Positions 8,602-17,228 of a stretch of 64,000 nt of DNA are shown piece after piece (positions within the stretch are counted from its first letter, which is position 1; every line of letters starts with the position of its first letter). The notes under the pieces were generated by a model that was not told where the DNA came from, did not search any database, and saw only the letters and a list, made by a program, of their open reading frames with translations. Location: contig NZ_FOIB01000014.1 in the NCBI RefSeq assembly GCF_900111765.1, positions 124,001 to 188,000 on the forward strand, read 5' to 3'. The position numbers were made by a program, and so were the translations under genes. This DNA comes from Myxococcus fulvus (lineage in GTDB: Bacteria; Myxococcota; Myxococcia; Myxococcales; Myxococcaceae).

Positions 8602-10803
8602 TCACTCCCCCAGGCTGAGCCGCAGGCCGTAGGGGATGGTCTGGTTCTTGAGGCCCCCTGGCTCCACCTTCACCTGGTCGTCGCGCACGAGCGTCGCCGA
8701 GTCCGAGCCGTCGAACGACACCGCGTCATCCACGCCGAGCTTCACCAGCGCGTCTCGAATCTCCGAGAGCGTCTTGCCCGGCTTGGAGCCGTCCTGCTGC
8801 GCCACCACGTACGTCGTGCCCGTGTCCCGGTCGTAGCCGACGATGACCTTGCCGACCTCCTTGCCCCGCTCATCCTGGGCCTTGAAGCTCTCGTTGTTCC
8901 GCTGCGTCAGGTTCCCCGCGTGCGCTCCCGGGTCTCCCGTCACCGGCGCCGAGGGGTCCGTGCCCGGCTTGTACTGGTTGCCCACCCCGTACGGCGTCCC
9001 GTCGATGATGACCGGCACCGCGCCACCGAACGCCAGGTTCGCGTCCTTCGGCGGGTCTCCCTGCCCGAACTTCATCCCCGAGTCCGTCCACGCCGCGTAG
9101 AAGCGGTCCGGCTCGGACCCTCCCGCAATCACCTCGCCGTCCTTCACCACCTGCCCCACCGGGTTCGTTCCCCACGCCGCCAGGTCGTAGAAGCTCGTGT
9201 TGATGATGGTGTCACTGCCCGGGTTGGCCCCCGCCTCCTTCGCCTCGGAGGTGAACGGCGAGAACCCGAACACGTCCAGCGCGCTGCCCCCGCTCTCCAC
9301 CAGCGACGCCTTCGGATTCTTCATCGCGACGACGTGGATGCCCCCGTCCTCGAACTCCACCGGCTGACGCGGGTTCGCCTTCAACGTCTCCGACACCGAC
9401 ACCGCCAGGCGCTCGCCGTCCTCGGGCGTCGTCGGCAGCTTCAGCTGCTGCGTCTCCGCGGAGCGCTGCGCCTCGCGCTGGAGCACGTCCACCGTCGCGC
9501 CCTTGCGGCTCAGCGTGATGTCGCCGTTGCCCGGCAACGCGTGCCCGTCCGTCCCCGCGCCCGGAAGCTGCGCGTACGACGCGTCGTCCACCACGTTGAT
9601 GCCGACACCCCGCGCGTCCAGGTCCTCCAGCGCCTTCTTGCCCTCGGGCGTCGAGCCCAGCTCCGTGCGCAGCCGCTCCACCGACGCCTTGTTCGCCTCG
9701 GCCGCCAGCTCCTTCGTCTTGGCGGCATGGGCCTCGAGGATCTCCTGCCTCAACCCCATGTTCTGCGGCAAATCCTTGGGCGGCCCCGCCTTCACGTGTG
9801 CGTCGTAGCGGTCCCACGCCTGCTGCTCGGCCGGGCTCGCGTCCGCCACCATCATGTTCCGCAGCTCGGGCGACAGCTTCGCCTTCTCCAGCTCCGCGGC
9901 GCGCTCGGGCGAACCCGGCGGCGTGTCGAAGATGCGCTGGGCGTCCGTCGCCGGCACGCTGCCCACCTCCTGGTACTGCGGCTGCGCCTTCTTGTACGCC
10001 TCCATGGACTCGTACGACTGGTTCGTCGTCGGGTCCAACACCTGCTCACCCTGGCGCACGACGACGTGCCCCGTCTGCCCCTCGGCCCCCGGCCGCTGGT
10101 CCTGCAGGAACACCATCTCCGAGCGCGCACGCAGCTCCGGCGACGCCTTGTCCACCCAGTCCGCCGCCACGTCCAGGCAGTTGACCTTCCCGTCCTTCGC
10201 GTCCTCCGTCAGCAGCGTGGACCCTTCCGCGCTCCCCGGCGGCGCGGCCACGTTGCCCAACAGCTTGTCCATGCCCTCGCGGCGCGGCGCGGCGTCGAAC
10301 GACGACACGTCCGACGTGGCGGCCCTCGGCTTCACGCCGTTGACGCTCTTGTCGTCGAACGGCTGCGCCAGGCCCTGCTGCGCCGCCAACACGTTCGCCT
10401 GCCCCATGGCGCCCTGCGCCTGCTGGGCCGTCCTCGCCGCCTTCTCCTCCGCGGCCCGCAGCGCCTCGTCGGCCTTGGACGCGCGCTGCTGAGCGACCTT
10501 CTCCGCCTTGGCCGCCGCCTCGGCCTCCTTGCGAGAGGCCTTCTGCTCCTCGGGCGTCTGCCCCGGCTTCTCCGCCTGCTGCTTCGCCTTCGCCGCCTCC
10601 GCGCGCGCCTTCTCCTGCGCCAGCCGCGCCGCCTCCGCCGCCCTGCGGGCCGCCTCCGCCGCCTTGCGCGCCGCCTCGGCCGCCTTGCGCGCCGCCTCCG
10701 CACGCTGCCGGGCCTCCTCGGCGCGTCGGGCCGCATCCGCTCCAGATGCCCCCGAGGACGAACCTGTCGAAGAGCCACCCCGAATCGACGTCGTGCCGCC
10801 CAT
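8602..10803 (-). CDS. Large protein with Ala/Lys coiled coil, cysteine-protease-like centre and NAGPA-like C-terminus
   Basis: The 733-residue protein has no clear signal peptide. A Gly/Ser N-terminus (MGGTTSIRGGSS) leads into a long Ala/Glu/Lys/Arg helix (about 20-130, repeated AEAARKAAEAARR). A middle region has NCLDVAADWV followed by GHVVVRQGEQVLDPTTN, a Cys...His...Asp layout like a papain/transglutaminase fold. The C-terminal part (about 480-733) resembles the phosphodiester-glycosidase (NAGPA/DUF2233) fold: NTSFYDLAAWGTNPVG, FGGAVPVIIDG, TTYVVAQQDG, then LVKLGVDDAVSFDGSDSATLV. It may be an exported enzyme or effector. Assignment of both domains is by eye. It is divergent from the serine hydrolase gene across 235 bp. 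Confidence 0.75.
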   Translation of the reverse strand: MGGTTSIRGGSSTGSSSGASGADAARRAEEARQRAEAARKAAEAARKAAEAARRAAEAARLAQEKARAEAAKAKQQAEKPGQTPEEQKASRKEAEAAAKAEKVAQQRASKADEALRAAEEKAARTAQQAQGAMGQANVLAAQQGLAQPFDDKSVNGVKPRAATSDVSSFDAAPRREGMDKLLGNVAAPPGSAEGSTLLTEDAKDGKVNCLDVAADWVDKASPELRARSEMVFLQDQRPGAEGQTGHVVVRQGEQVLDPTTNQSYESMEAYKKAQPQYQEVGSVPATDAQRIFDTPPGSPERAAELEKAKLSPELRNMMVADASPAEQQAWDRYDAHVKAGPPKDLPQNMGLRQEILEAHAAKTKELAAEANKASVERLRTELGSTPEGKKALEDLDARGVGINVVDDASYAQLPGAGTDGHALPGNGDITLSRKGATVDVLQREAQRSAETQQLKLPTTPEDGERLAVSVSETLKANPRQPVEFEDGGIHVVAMKNPKASLVESGGSALDVFGFSPFTSEAKEAGANPGSDTIINTSFYDLAAWGTNPVGQVVKDGEVIAGGSEPDRFYAAWTDSGMKFGQGDPPKDANLAFGGAVPVIIDGTPYGVGNQYKPGTDPSAPVTGDPGAHAGNLTQRNNESFKAQDERGKEVGKVIVGYDRDTGTTYVVAQQDGSKPGKTLSEIRDALVKLGVDDAVSFDGSDSATLVRDDQVKVEPGGLKNQTIPYGLRLSLGE

Positions 10804-11038
10804 CTGTCACCCCTTTTCGGAAATCGAGACCGTCTACCGATTCTCGTTCCGACGAATTCCGGAGTTCCTCGGGAAGCCAACCGGGTCCGATTTCGTTGTC
10901 GGCGCGACAGGACCCTGCGTCGAACGTTCGTTTCGTATCGTGGTTTTCCACGAGGCGCGGAGCCCGCAGACGCAATCATCCGAGCCCGCACGCGTACCCA
11001 CCCCGGCCACCGCGCGAGTCCCCCCAGGAACCCCATCC

Positions 11039-12625
11039 ATGTCTCGAGTCCCTTCCTCCCGCCTCGCCGCCGTGTCCTTCACGGGCGCGCTCGCGCTCGG
11101 TCTGCTCACCGGCGCGGCTCCCGCAAAACCCCAGACGCAGTGGCTGTCACGCCCCGCCGAGGCCGCGCGCGTGGCCCGCGTGGAGGAGGGCCTGGCGCCC
11201 ATCTCCGTGCCCGGTGAGACGCCCAAGCACCTGTCCCTGCCGCAGTGGATGGAGCTGTACAAGGTCCCCGGCGTGAGCATCGCCGTGTTCGACCAGGGCA
11301 AGCTCGTCTGGGCCAAGGCCTACGGCGTCAAGCAGGCCGGCGGCGCCGAGCCCGTCACCATCGACACGCTCTTCCAGGCCGCGTCCATCAGCAAGCCCGT
11401 CACGGCGATGGCCGCCATGCACCACGCCGAGAAGAACAAGTGGTCGCTCGACGAGAACGTCAACGACAAGCTCGTGTCGTGGAAGCTCCCCGACAACGAC
11501 TTCACGAAGGAGCAGAAGGTCACCCTGCGCCGCCTGCTCTCGCACACCGCGGGCACCACCGTGCACGGCTTCGGGGGCTACACCGTCGACGCGCCCCTGC
11601 CCACGACGCAGCAGATTCTCGATGGTGAGAAGCCCGCCAACACGTCGGCCGTGCGCGTGGACACCGTGCCCGGCACGCTCACGCGCTACAGCGGCGGCGG
11701 CACCACCATCGTCCAGCAGCTCCTGGTGGACCAGCTGAAGAAGCCGTTCCCGCGCATCATGCAGGAGACGGTGCTCGCGCCGCTCGGCATGAAGGACAGC
11801 ACCTTCGAGCAGCCCCTGCCCGCGTCGCTCGCCCCGCGCGCCGCCACCGGCACCACCCCCGACGGCAAGAGCATCCAGGGCGGCTGGCACGTCTACCCGG
11901 AGATGGCGCCCGCGGGCCTGTGGACGACGCCGTCGGACCTGGCGCGCGCCGCGCTGGAGATGTCCAAGGCCGCCAAGGGCCAGTCCAAGCGCGTGGTGTC
12001 GCAGGCCATGGCGAAGCAGATGCTCACCCGGCAGCCCGAGTCGAAGTCCTTCGGCATCGGCTACCTGCGCAACCCGGGCCAGGACTGGTTCGGCCACGGC
12101 GGCGCGAACGAGGGCTACCGCGCCCTGCTCGTGGCCTTCGAGTCCGGTGGCGGCGTGGCCATCATGACCAACTCCGACAACGGCTCGCGCCTGTTCGAGC
12201 GCATCGTCGCCAGCGCCATCTCCGTGTACGGCTGGAAGGGCTACACCGTGGCGCCCGAGCACCCCGGGATGACGACGGACCTGCTGGCGCGCATGAAGGG
12301 CACCGACGTCGCCATCGCGTGGTTCAAGGCGCGCAAGGCCGAGGCGCCCAAGGACGAGAAGCTGTCCGCGGACATCCTCAACGAGCTCGGGTACTCGCTG
12401 CTGCGCGAGAAGCGCCTGGACGACGCGCTGAAGCTGTTCGAGGCCAACGTCGAGCTCTTCCCCCAGGACGCCAACGCGCACGACAGCCTGGGCGAGGGCT
12501 ACGTGGCCGCGGGCCGCAAGACCGAGGGCGCCGCGAGCTACCGCAAGTCGCTGGAGCTCAACCCGAAGAACGACAACGCGCGCAAGGTGCTGGAGACCCT
12601 CGGCACCGCCGCGACGACGAAGTAG
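11039..12625 (+). CDS. Beta-lactamase-family serine hydrolase with TPR tail
   Basis: The 528-residue protein has a signal peptide (about 1-30, LAAVSFTGALALGLLTGAAPA). A class C beta-lactamase/esterase domain (about 60-400) follows, with the SISK catalytic motif (Ser116, Lys119), RRLLSHTAG, a YSGGG tyrosine motif and HGGANEGYR in place of the KTG box. Such proteins hydrolyse esters, D-amino-acid peptides or beta-lactams in the periplasm. The last 100 residues form two or three TPR-like helical pairs (LNELGYSLLREKRLDDALKL, then AHDSLGEGYVAAGRK), probably for partner binding. The ATG at 11039 directly precedes the signal peptide. Confidence 0.88.
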   Translation: MSRVPSSRLAAVSFTGALALGLLTGAAPAKPQTQWLSRPAEAARVARVEEGLAPISVPGETPKHLSLPQWMELYKVPGVSIAVFDQGKLVWAKAYGVKQAGGAEPVTIDTLFQAASISKPVTAMAAMHHAEKNKWSLDENVNDKLVSWKLPDNDFTKEQKVTLRRLLSHTAGTTVHGFGGYTVDAPLPTTQQILDGEKPANTSAVRVDTVPGTLTRYSGGGTTIVQQLLVDQLKKPFPRIMQETVLAPLGMKDSTFEQPLPASLAPRAATGTTPDGKSIQGGWHVYPEMAPAGLWTTPSDLARAALEMSKAAKGQSKRVVSQAMAKQMLTRQPESKSFGIGYLRNPGQDWFGHGGANEGYRALLVAFESGGGVAIMTNSDNGSRLFERIVASAISVYGWKGYTVAPEHPGMTTDLLARMKGTDVAIAWFKARKAEAPKDEKLSADILNELGYSLLREKRLDDALKLFEANVELFPQDANAHDSLGEGYVAAGRKTEGAASYRKSLELNPKNDNARKVLETLGTAATTK

Positions 12626-12638
12626 CGCGGTCCGGATT

Positions 12639-12655
12639 GTTTCCGGGGCGGAAAC
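12639..12655 (+). terminator. Hairpin after serine hydrolase gene
   Basis: GTTTCCG and CGGAAAC form a perfect 7-bp stem with a GGG loop, 13 bases after the stop. There is no T-run directly after it. It may be a terminator or an operator for the following hydrolase gene. Confidence 0.4.
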
Positions 12656-12762
12656 AGTGCTCTTCCCAGGAGCCTGTTTTTCGCCCCGGCCCGAATCCGT
12701 ACTGTTCCTCTTGTCAACGACGCACACCGCGCGAGACGCGGTGAACCAAGAGGGAGCACGTC

Positions 12763-13596
12763 ATGAGCGCCACCGTTCAGCAGACCCAGGGCCAGCCGGA
12801 TACCATCGTCCTCATCCACGGCATGTGGATGACGCCGCGCAGCTGGCAGGGCTGGATTGCCCGCTACGAGAAGGCCGGCTACCGCGTCATCGCCCCGACG
12901 TGGCCCGGGCTGGAGGGTGGAGTCGAGGCGCTGCAGAAGGACCCCACGCCGCTCAACAACCTGGGCGTGAAGGACATCGTCGACCACTACGAGCGCATCA
13001 TCCGCGCGCTGCCCACCCCGCCCATCCTCATGGGCCACTCGTTCGGCGGCGCCTTCGTGCAGATGCTGTTGGACCGGGGCGTGGGCGCGGCGGGCGTAGC
13101 CATCCACTCGGCGCCCGTGAAGGGCGTCTACACGCTGCCCTTCACCACCATCAAGTCGACCGCGTCGACGCTCCTCAACCCCGCCAACGTCAAGCGCCAC
13201 GCGCCCATGACGCCCGAGCAGTTCCACTACGCCTTCACCAACACGCTGACGCAAGCGGAGTCGGACGAGATCTACCGCACCCAGTACATCCCCGGCTCGG
13301 GCCGGGCGCTGTTCCAGGGCGCGCTGGCGAACCTGACGCCGCGCTCGGAAGTCACGGTGAATCTGCGCAACGACGCGCGCGCCCCGCTGCTGTTCCTCTC
13401 GGGTGACCTGGACATCATCCTCCCGGCCAGCATCCAGCGGGAGAACGTGAAGCGCTACGCGAAGTCGAAGGCGGTGACGGAGTACGTCGAGGTGCCCGGC
13501 CGCTCGCACTACACCGTGGCCCAGCCCGGCTGGGAGGCCATCGCGGACCAGGCCCTGAACTGGGCCGTCGAGCACGCCGCCGCCGTCCGCAACTGA
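12763..13596 (+). CDS. Alpha/beta hydrolase
   Basis: The 277-residue cytoplasmic protein has the alpha/beta-hydrolase layout: the oxyanion strand VLIHGMWMTP, the nucleophile elbow GHSFGG, an acid in FLSGDLDIILP and the catalytic His in PGRSHYTVAQPGWE. Substrate cannot be told; relatives include esterases, haloperoxidases and epoxide hydrolases. A purine-rich AAGAGGGAG site precedes the ATG. It is a single-gene unit between the serine hydrolase and the convergent sigma-factor operon. Confidence 0.88.
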   Translation: MSATVQQTQGQPDTIVLIHGMWMTPRSWQGWIARYEKAGYRVIAPTWPGLEGGVEALQKDPTPLNNLGVKDIVDHYERIIRALPTPPILMGHSFGGAFVQMLLDRGVGAAGVAIHSAPVKGVYTLPFTTIKSTASTLLNPANVKRHAPMTPEQFHYAFTNTLTQAESDEIYRTQYIPGSGRALFQGALANLTPRSEVTVNLRNDARAPLLFLSGDLDIILPASIQRENVKRYAKSKAVTEYVEVPGRSHYTVAQPGWEAIADQALNWAVEHAAAVRN

Positions 13597-13777
13597 AGGT
13601 CCCTGTCGTGAAGCAAGCCCGGGGAGTGTCCCCACCGCGTCGCCCGGCGACCTGGGTCGACGCTCCCCGGAGGACCGAGGGCGCACGAGCGACCTTCGCG
13701 CCTCGGCGCGGAGTGCCCTCACCGGCGAGGCCGCTCGTCGAACAGCGCTTCGTCCACGCGCCGCGTGGGACAGCGAG

Positions 13778-15049
13778 TCACCCGCGCCCAGGCGACTCAC
13801 CCTCGCGCAACCGCGCGGCCTGCAACAGGAGGTAATCGCGCTCGGGCAGGCTCGTCGTGCGCTCGGCGGCCTCGAGGTAATGCACCACCGCCTTCGCGTG
13901 CTCACCGGCCCGCTCCAGGAGGTGCGCGCGGACCGCGGCCAGTCGGTGGTTCCCGCCCAGCCGCCCGCTCTTGTCCAGCACGTCCAGCAACGTCAGCCCG
14001 GTGCGAGGCCCGTGCACCATCGCCGTCGCGATGGCGTGGTTGAGCGCCACCATCGGGTTGTCCGTCAGTCCCATCAACACGCCGTAGAGCGCGAGAATCT
14101 GCGGCCAGTCCGTGTCCTCGGCGCGCGCCGCCTCGTCATGCACCGCCGCGATGGCCGCCTGCACCTGGTACAGCCCCAGCGAGCCCTTCGACAGCGTCGC
14201 CGAGATGAGCGCCACGCCCTCGGCAATCATGGCCGCGTCCCAGAGACTCCGGTCCTGTGCGTCGAGCGGAATCAGCGCTCCCGAGGGCCCCGTCCTCGCG
14301 GCCCTCCGCGCGTCCGTCAGCAACATCAGCGCGAGCAGCCCCGCCACCTCGCCGTCCTCCGGCAACAGCGTGTGCAGCATCCGCGTCAGCCGGATGGCCT
14401 CGCCCGACAAATCCGTGCGGAGCACCTGGGGCCCGGAGGTCGCCGTATAGCCCTCGTTGAAGACGAGGTAGAGCACGTGCAGCACCGCGCCCAGCCGCTG
14501 CGCGGTCTCCTCCGGCGTGGGCTTCTGGAATGGCACCCCGGAGGTGTGGATGCTCTGCTTGGCGCGGCTGATTCGCTGCGCCATCGTCGCCTCGGGGACG
14601 AGGAAGGCCCTGGCGATCTCCGCCGTCGTCAGGCCGCCCACCGCGCGCAGCGTGAGGGCGATCGCCGAGGTTGTCGTCAGCGCCGGGTGACAGCACATGA
14701 AGAGCAGCGCCAGCGTGTCGTCGCGCCCCATGGACTCGTCCCCCATCACGGGCAGGACGAGCTGCAGCTCCGGCGGCACCATGCTCACCACCAGCTCCTC
14801 GCGGTGGCGTCGGGCCGCCTCGGCGCGCACCTGGTCGGTGATGCGCCGGGAGGCCACTTGAATCAGCCAGGCGCGCGGGTCGTCCGGCACGCCATGGAGG
14901 GGCCACTGCATCGCGGCCGCGAGCAGCGCCTCCTGGACCGCGTCCTCCGAGGCTCCGAAGTCACGGAACCGTCGGAGGATGGCGCCCAGCACCCTGGGCG
15001 CGTGCTCGCGCAGCAGGGACTCGATGGCGTGGCTCGCCGGAGGCTTCAC
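13778..15049 (-). CDS. ECF42-type RNA polymerase sigma factor with C-terminal extension
   Basis: The 423-residue protein starts with sigma region 2 (ILRRFRDFGASEDAVQEALLAAAMQWP and DDPRAWLIQVASRRITDQVR). Region 4 follows (LLFMCCHPALTTTSAIALTLRAVGGLTTAEIARAFLVPEATMAQRISRAK). Then comes a 230-residue helical extension (DUF6596/TPR-like) with a conserved LYLVFNEGYT near its start. This architecture and a YCII/DGPF neighbour define ECF42 sigma factors, in which the extension rather than a classical anti-sigma factor is thought to control activity. The start is a GTG one base after the stop of the YCII gene, so the pair forms a tight operon. Confidence 0.9.
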   Translation of the reverse strand: MKPPASHAIESLLREHAPRVLGAILRRFRDFGASEDAVQEALLAAAMQWPLHGVPDDPRAWLIQVASRRITDQVRAEAARRHREELVVSMVPPELQLVLPVMGDESMGRDDTLALLFMCCHPALTTTSAIALTLRAVGGLTTAEIARAFLVPEATMAQRISRAKQSIHTSGVPFQKPTPEETAQRLGAVLHVLYLVFNEGYTATSGPQVLRTDLSGEAIRLTRMLHTLLPEDGEVAGLLALMLLTDARRAARTGPSGALIPLDAQDRSLWDAAMIAEGVALISATLSKGSLGLYQVQAAIAAVHDEAARAEDTDWPQILALYGVLMGLTDNPMVALNHAIATAMVHGPRTGLTLLDVLDKSGRLGGNHRLAAVRAHLLERAGEHAKAVVHYLEAAERTTSLPERDYLLLQAARLREGESPGRG

Positions 15050-15050
15050 G

Positions 15051-15446
15051 TCACAGGAACTCGGGAGGAGGACCGCTCATCACCTGCCGGACCTCGATGT
15101 TCATGTTCATCGGCTTGCCCGCGAGGCCCGGCGCGGCGGAGGCCTCGGCGGCGATGGCGTAGGCGCGCTCGGGGCTGTCCACCTCCACCAGCCAGTAGCC
15201 CACGAGGAACTCCTTCGACTCGGGGAAGACGCCGTCGGTGACGGGCTTGCCGTCCGCCCCCGCCTTCACGCGCTTCGCCTGATCCGGCCCGGCCAGGCCC
15301 TCGGCCGCCAGCAGCTCTCCGGTGGAGGAGAGCTTCTTCACGAAGGACACCATGAACCCGATGTGCGCCCGGATGTCCTCCTTCGGCCAGTTCATCATCG
15401 CGTACGGGCCCTGACCTGCGTGGTTCATCATCAGCATGTACTTCAT
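15051..15446 (-). CDS. YCII-related (DGPF) protein, ECF42 partner
   Basis: The 131-residue protein begins MKYMLMMNH and has the YCII alpha/beta ferredoxin-like fold, with GELLAAEGLAGPDQAKRV, ESKEFLVGYWLVEVDSPERAYAIA and a final MNIEVRQVM strand. DGPF proteins are genomically tied to ECF42 sigma factors and are probable sigma targets or signal-binding partners. The ATG at 15444-15446 is taken because the conserved N-terminal strand starts there. A GGGAGCCACCC sequence precedes it. Confidence 0.88.
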   Translation of the reverse strand: MKYMLMMNHAGQGPYAMMNWPKEDIRAHIGFMVSFVKKLSSTGELLAAEGLAGPDQAKRVKAGADGKPVTDGVFPESKEFLVGYWLVEVDSPERAYAIAAEASAAPGLAGKPMNMNIEVRQVMSGPPPEFL

Positions 15447-15503
15447 GGGTGGCTCCCTCTTTGCGTGTCGGCCGCGCCCCGGAATCGGGGTGCGTTCACC
15501 CCT

Positions 15504-15533
15504 ATGTCGAAGCTGCGGAAAGCTTCTCGACAT
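15504..15533. promoter_or_regulatory. Long inverted repeat upstream of YCII-sigma operon
   Basis: ATGTCGAAGCT and AGCTTCTCGACAT form an 11-bp inverted repeat, six-base loop, interrupted only by a two-base insertion. It sits 58-87 bp before the YCII start, where an operator or a leader hairpin would lie. Confidence 0.4.
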
Positions 15534-15633
15534 GGCCCCGAAAATACCCGGCGATTTCCTCCCGGTGGGCCACAAGCCCTCGTCATTCCAGGGGAATCCA
15601 TGTCTCGAGGCCAGGTGAGGCTCTCCGGAATGC

Positions 15634-17016
15634 TCAGAGGACCTTGCCCGGATTGAGGATGCCGAGGGGGTCCATCGCGGCCTTGAGGCGGTGGTGCAGG
15701 CGCAGGCCCTCCTCGCCGAGCTGGCGCCCCAGGAAGGGCTGCTTCAGCGCCCCCACGCCGTGCTCGCCGGTGATGGTGCCGCCCAGGTCCAGCGCGGCCG
15801 CGAGGATGTCATCGAACGCGCCGCGGGCCCGCGTGAGCGCCGCGGGGTCCTGGCGGTCGAAGACGACGGTGGGGTGCATGTTCCCATCGCCCGCGTGGCC
15901 GAAGGTCCCCACGAGCACGCCGCGCTCGGCGGCGATGCGCTCCACGGCGGCGAGCAGCTCGGGGATTCGGGACAGGGGCACGCCCACGTCGTCGAGCAGC
16001 GTGGCGCCTTGTCGTTCGAGCGCGGGATAGGCGAGGCGGCGCGCGGTGAGCAGCAGCTCGCCCTCCGCTTCATCGGTGGAGTGGGTGACGAAGGTCGCGC
16101 CCGCGGCCTCGCAGACCGCCGCCATGGTCTCGATTTCCGCCACGCCCTGGTCGCCGCCCGCGTCCGAGCGCGCCAGGAGGAACGCGGCCGCGTCCACGTC
16201 CAGGCCCAGGGGTTTGTACGCCTCCACGGCGCGGCAGGTGGCCTGGTCCATGAGCTCCAGCATGGACGGGCGCGTGCGCGCCATGATGTCCGTGACGGCC
16301 GCGCCCGCGCCCGCGAGCGTGGGGAAGGTGGCGACCAGCGTGGTCGCCCTGGGGGGCCTGGGGCGGAGGCGCAGCGTCGCCTCGGTGATGACGCCGAGCG
16401 TGCCCTCCGAGCCGACGAACAGCCGGGTCAAATCGTAGCCCGCGACGTTCTTCACGGTGCGCCCGCCGGTGCGCACCACCGAGCCGTCCGCGAGCACCAC
16501 CTCCAGCCCCAGCACCGCGTCCCCGGTGACGCCGTACTTCACGCAGCACAGGCCGCCGGCGTTGGTAGCCAGGTTGCCGCCCAGGCTGGAGAACTCCCAG
16601 CTCGCGGGGTCCGGCGCGTACCAGAGCCCCTGCGCCGCCGCGGCCGCCTTCACCTCCGCGTTCAGCACGCCCGGCTGCACGACGGCGAGCATCCCCTTCG
16701 CGTCGACCTCCAGCACCCGGTTCATCCGCATCAGCGACAGCACGATGCAGCCGTCCAGCGCGTTGGCGCCGCCGGACAGTCCCGAGCCCGCGCCGCGAGG
16801 AACCACAGGGACCTTGTGCGCCGAGGCGACCTGGAGCACCGCGCGCACGTCGTCCGCGCAGGTGGCGCGGACCAGGACTCCAGGGGTGCCCGCGGGGGCC
16901 CACTCGGCCTGATCACGCCGGTGCGCCTCCAACACATCCGCGTCGGTGACGAGGGCATCGGCGGGGAGCACCGCTGCGAGCGCTCGCAGCAGAGCTGCGT
17001 TAGGGTCCTTCGTCAT
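15634..17016 (-). CDS. FAD-linked oxidase, GlcD-like D-2-hydroxyacid dehydrogenase
   Basis: The 460-residue protein has the PCMH-type FAD-binding domain (about 40-220: [54 protein letters not shown]). The FAD_oxidase_C domain follows, with the conserved HAGDGNMHP and [10 protein letters not shown] motifs close to the end. Members oxidise glycolate, D-lactate or other D-2-hydroxyacids and pass electrons to quinone or an electron-transfer partner. No GlcE or GlcF gene is adjacent, which favours a stand-alone D-lactate-type enzyme. The unusual repeat at 17037-17136 lies just upstream. Confidence 0.9.
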   Translation of the reverse strand: MTKDPNAALLRALAAVLPADALVTDADVLEAHRRDQAEWAPAGTPGVLVRATCADDVRAVLQVASAHKVPVVPRGAGSGLSGGANALDGCIVLSLMRMNRVLEVDAKGMLAVVQPGVLNAEVKAAAAAQGLWYAPDPASWEFSSLGGNLATNAGGLCCVKYGVTGDAVLGLEVVLADGSVVRTGGRTVKNVAGYDLTRLFVGSEGTLGVITEATLRLRPRPPRATTLVATFPTLAGAGAAVTDIMARTRPSMLELMDQATCRAVEAYKPLGLDVDAAAFLLARSDAGGDQGVAEIETMAAVCEAAGATFVTHSTDEAEGELLLTARRLAYPALERQGATLLDDVGVPLSRIPELLAAVERIAAERGVLVGTFGHAGDGNMHPTVVFDRQDPAALTRARGAFDDILAAALDLGGTITGEHGVGALKQPFLGRQLGEEGLRLHHRLKAAMDPLGILNPGKVL

Positions 17017-17036
17017 GGAGCGCCCTCACGGCCGCG

Positions 17037-17136
17037 TAACGATTTTCGAAGCCGAAGGGCCGTTTCTAACGATTTCTACAAAGCCGTAACGAATTTCTGG
17101 GCGAAAGCCCTTTCTCTAACGATTTCTAAACTCGGT
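17037..17136. repeat. Diverged 50-bp tandem duplication with phased TAACGATTTCT motifs
   Basis: Four copies of TAACGA(A)TTTCT-like sequence begin at 17037, 17067, 17087 and 17117, spacings of 30, 20 and 30 bp. Small GC hairpins (GCCGAAGGGC at 17051-17060; GGGCGAAAGCCC at 17099-17110) sit between copies 1-2 and 3-4. The block therefore reads as two 50-bp units. It lies 21-120 bp upstream of the FAD oxidase start and is AT-rich for this genome, as expected for an operator or promoter region. Confidence 0.6.
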
Positions 17137-17228
17137 ACGGAGGACCCGATGCCGTCTTCCTCTGAGCCTCCGACGCGTGGACGCCGTGACCCCTCGCACG
17201 AGCGGGCCACGGCGTTCCTCGCGTCACC

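Noticed and set aside
8419-11217. Long plus-strand open frame opposite the NAGPA-like gene
   Set aside because: Composition is Arg/His/Leu-rich; it overlaps two real genes and has no recognisable domain.
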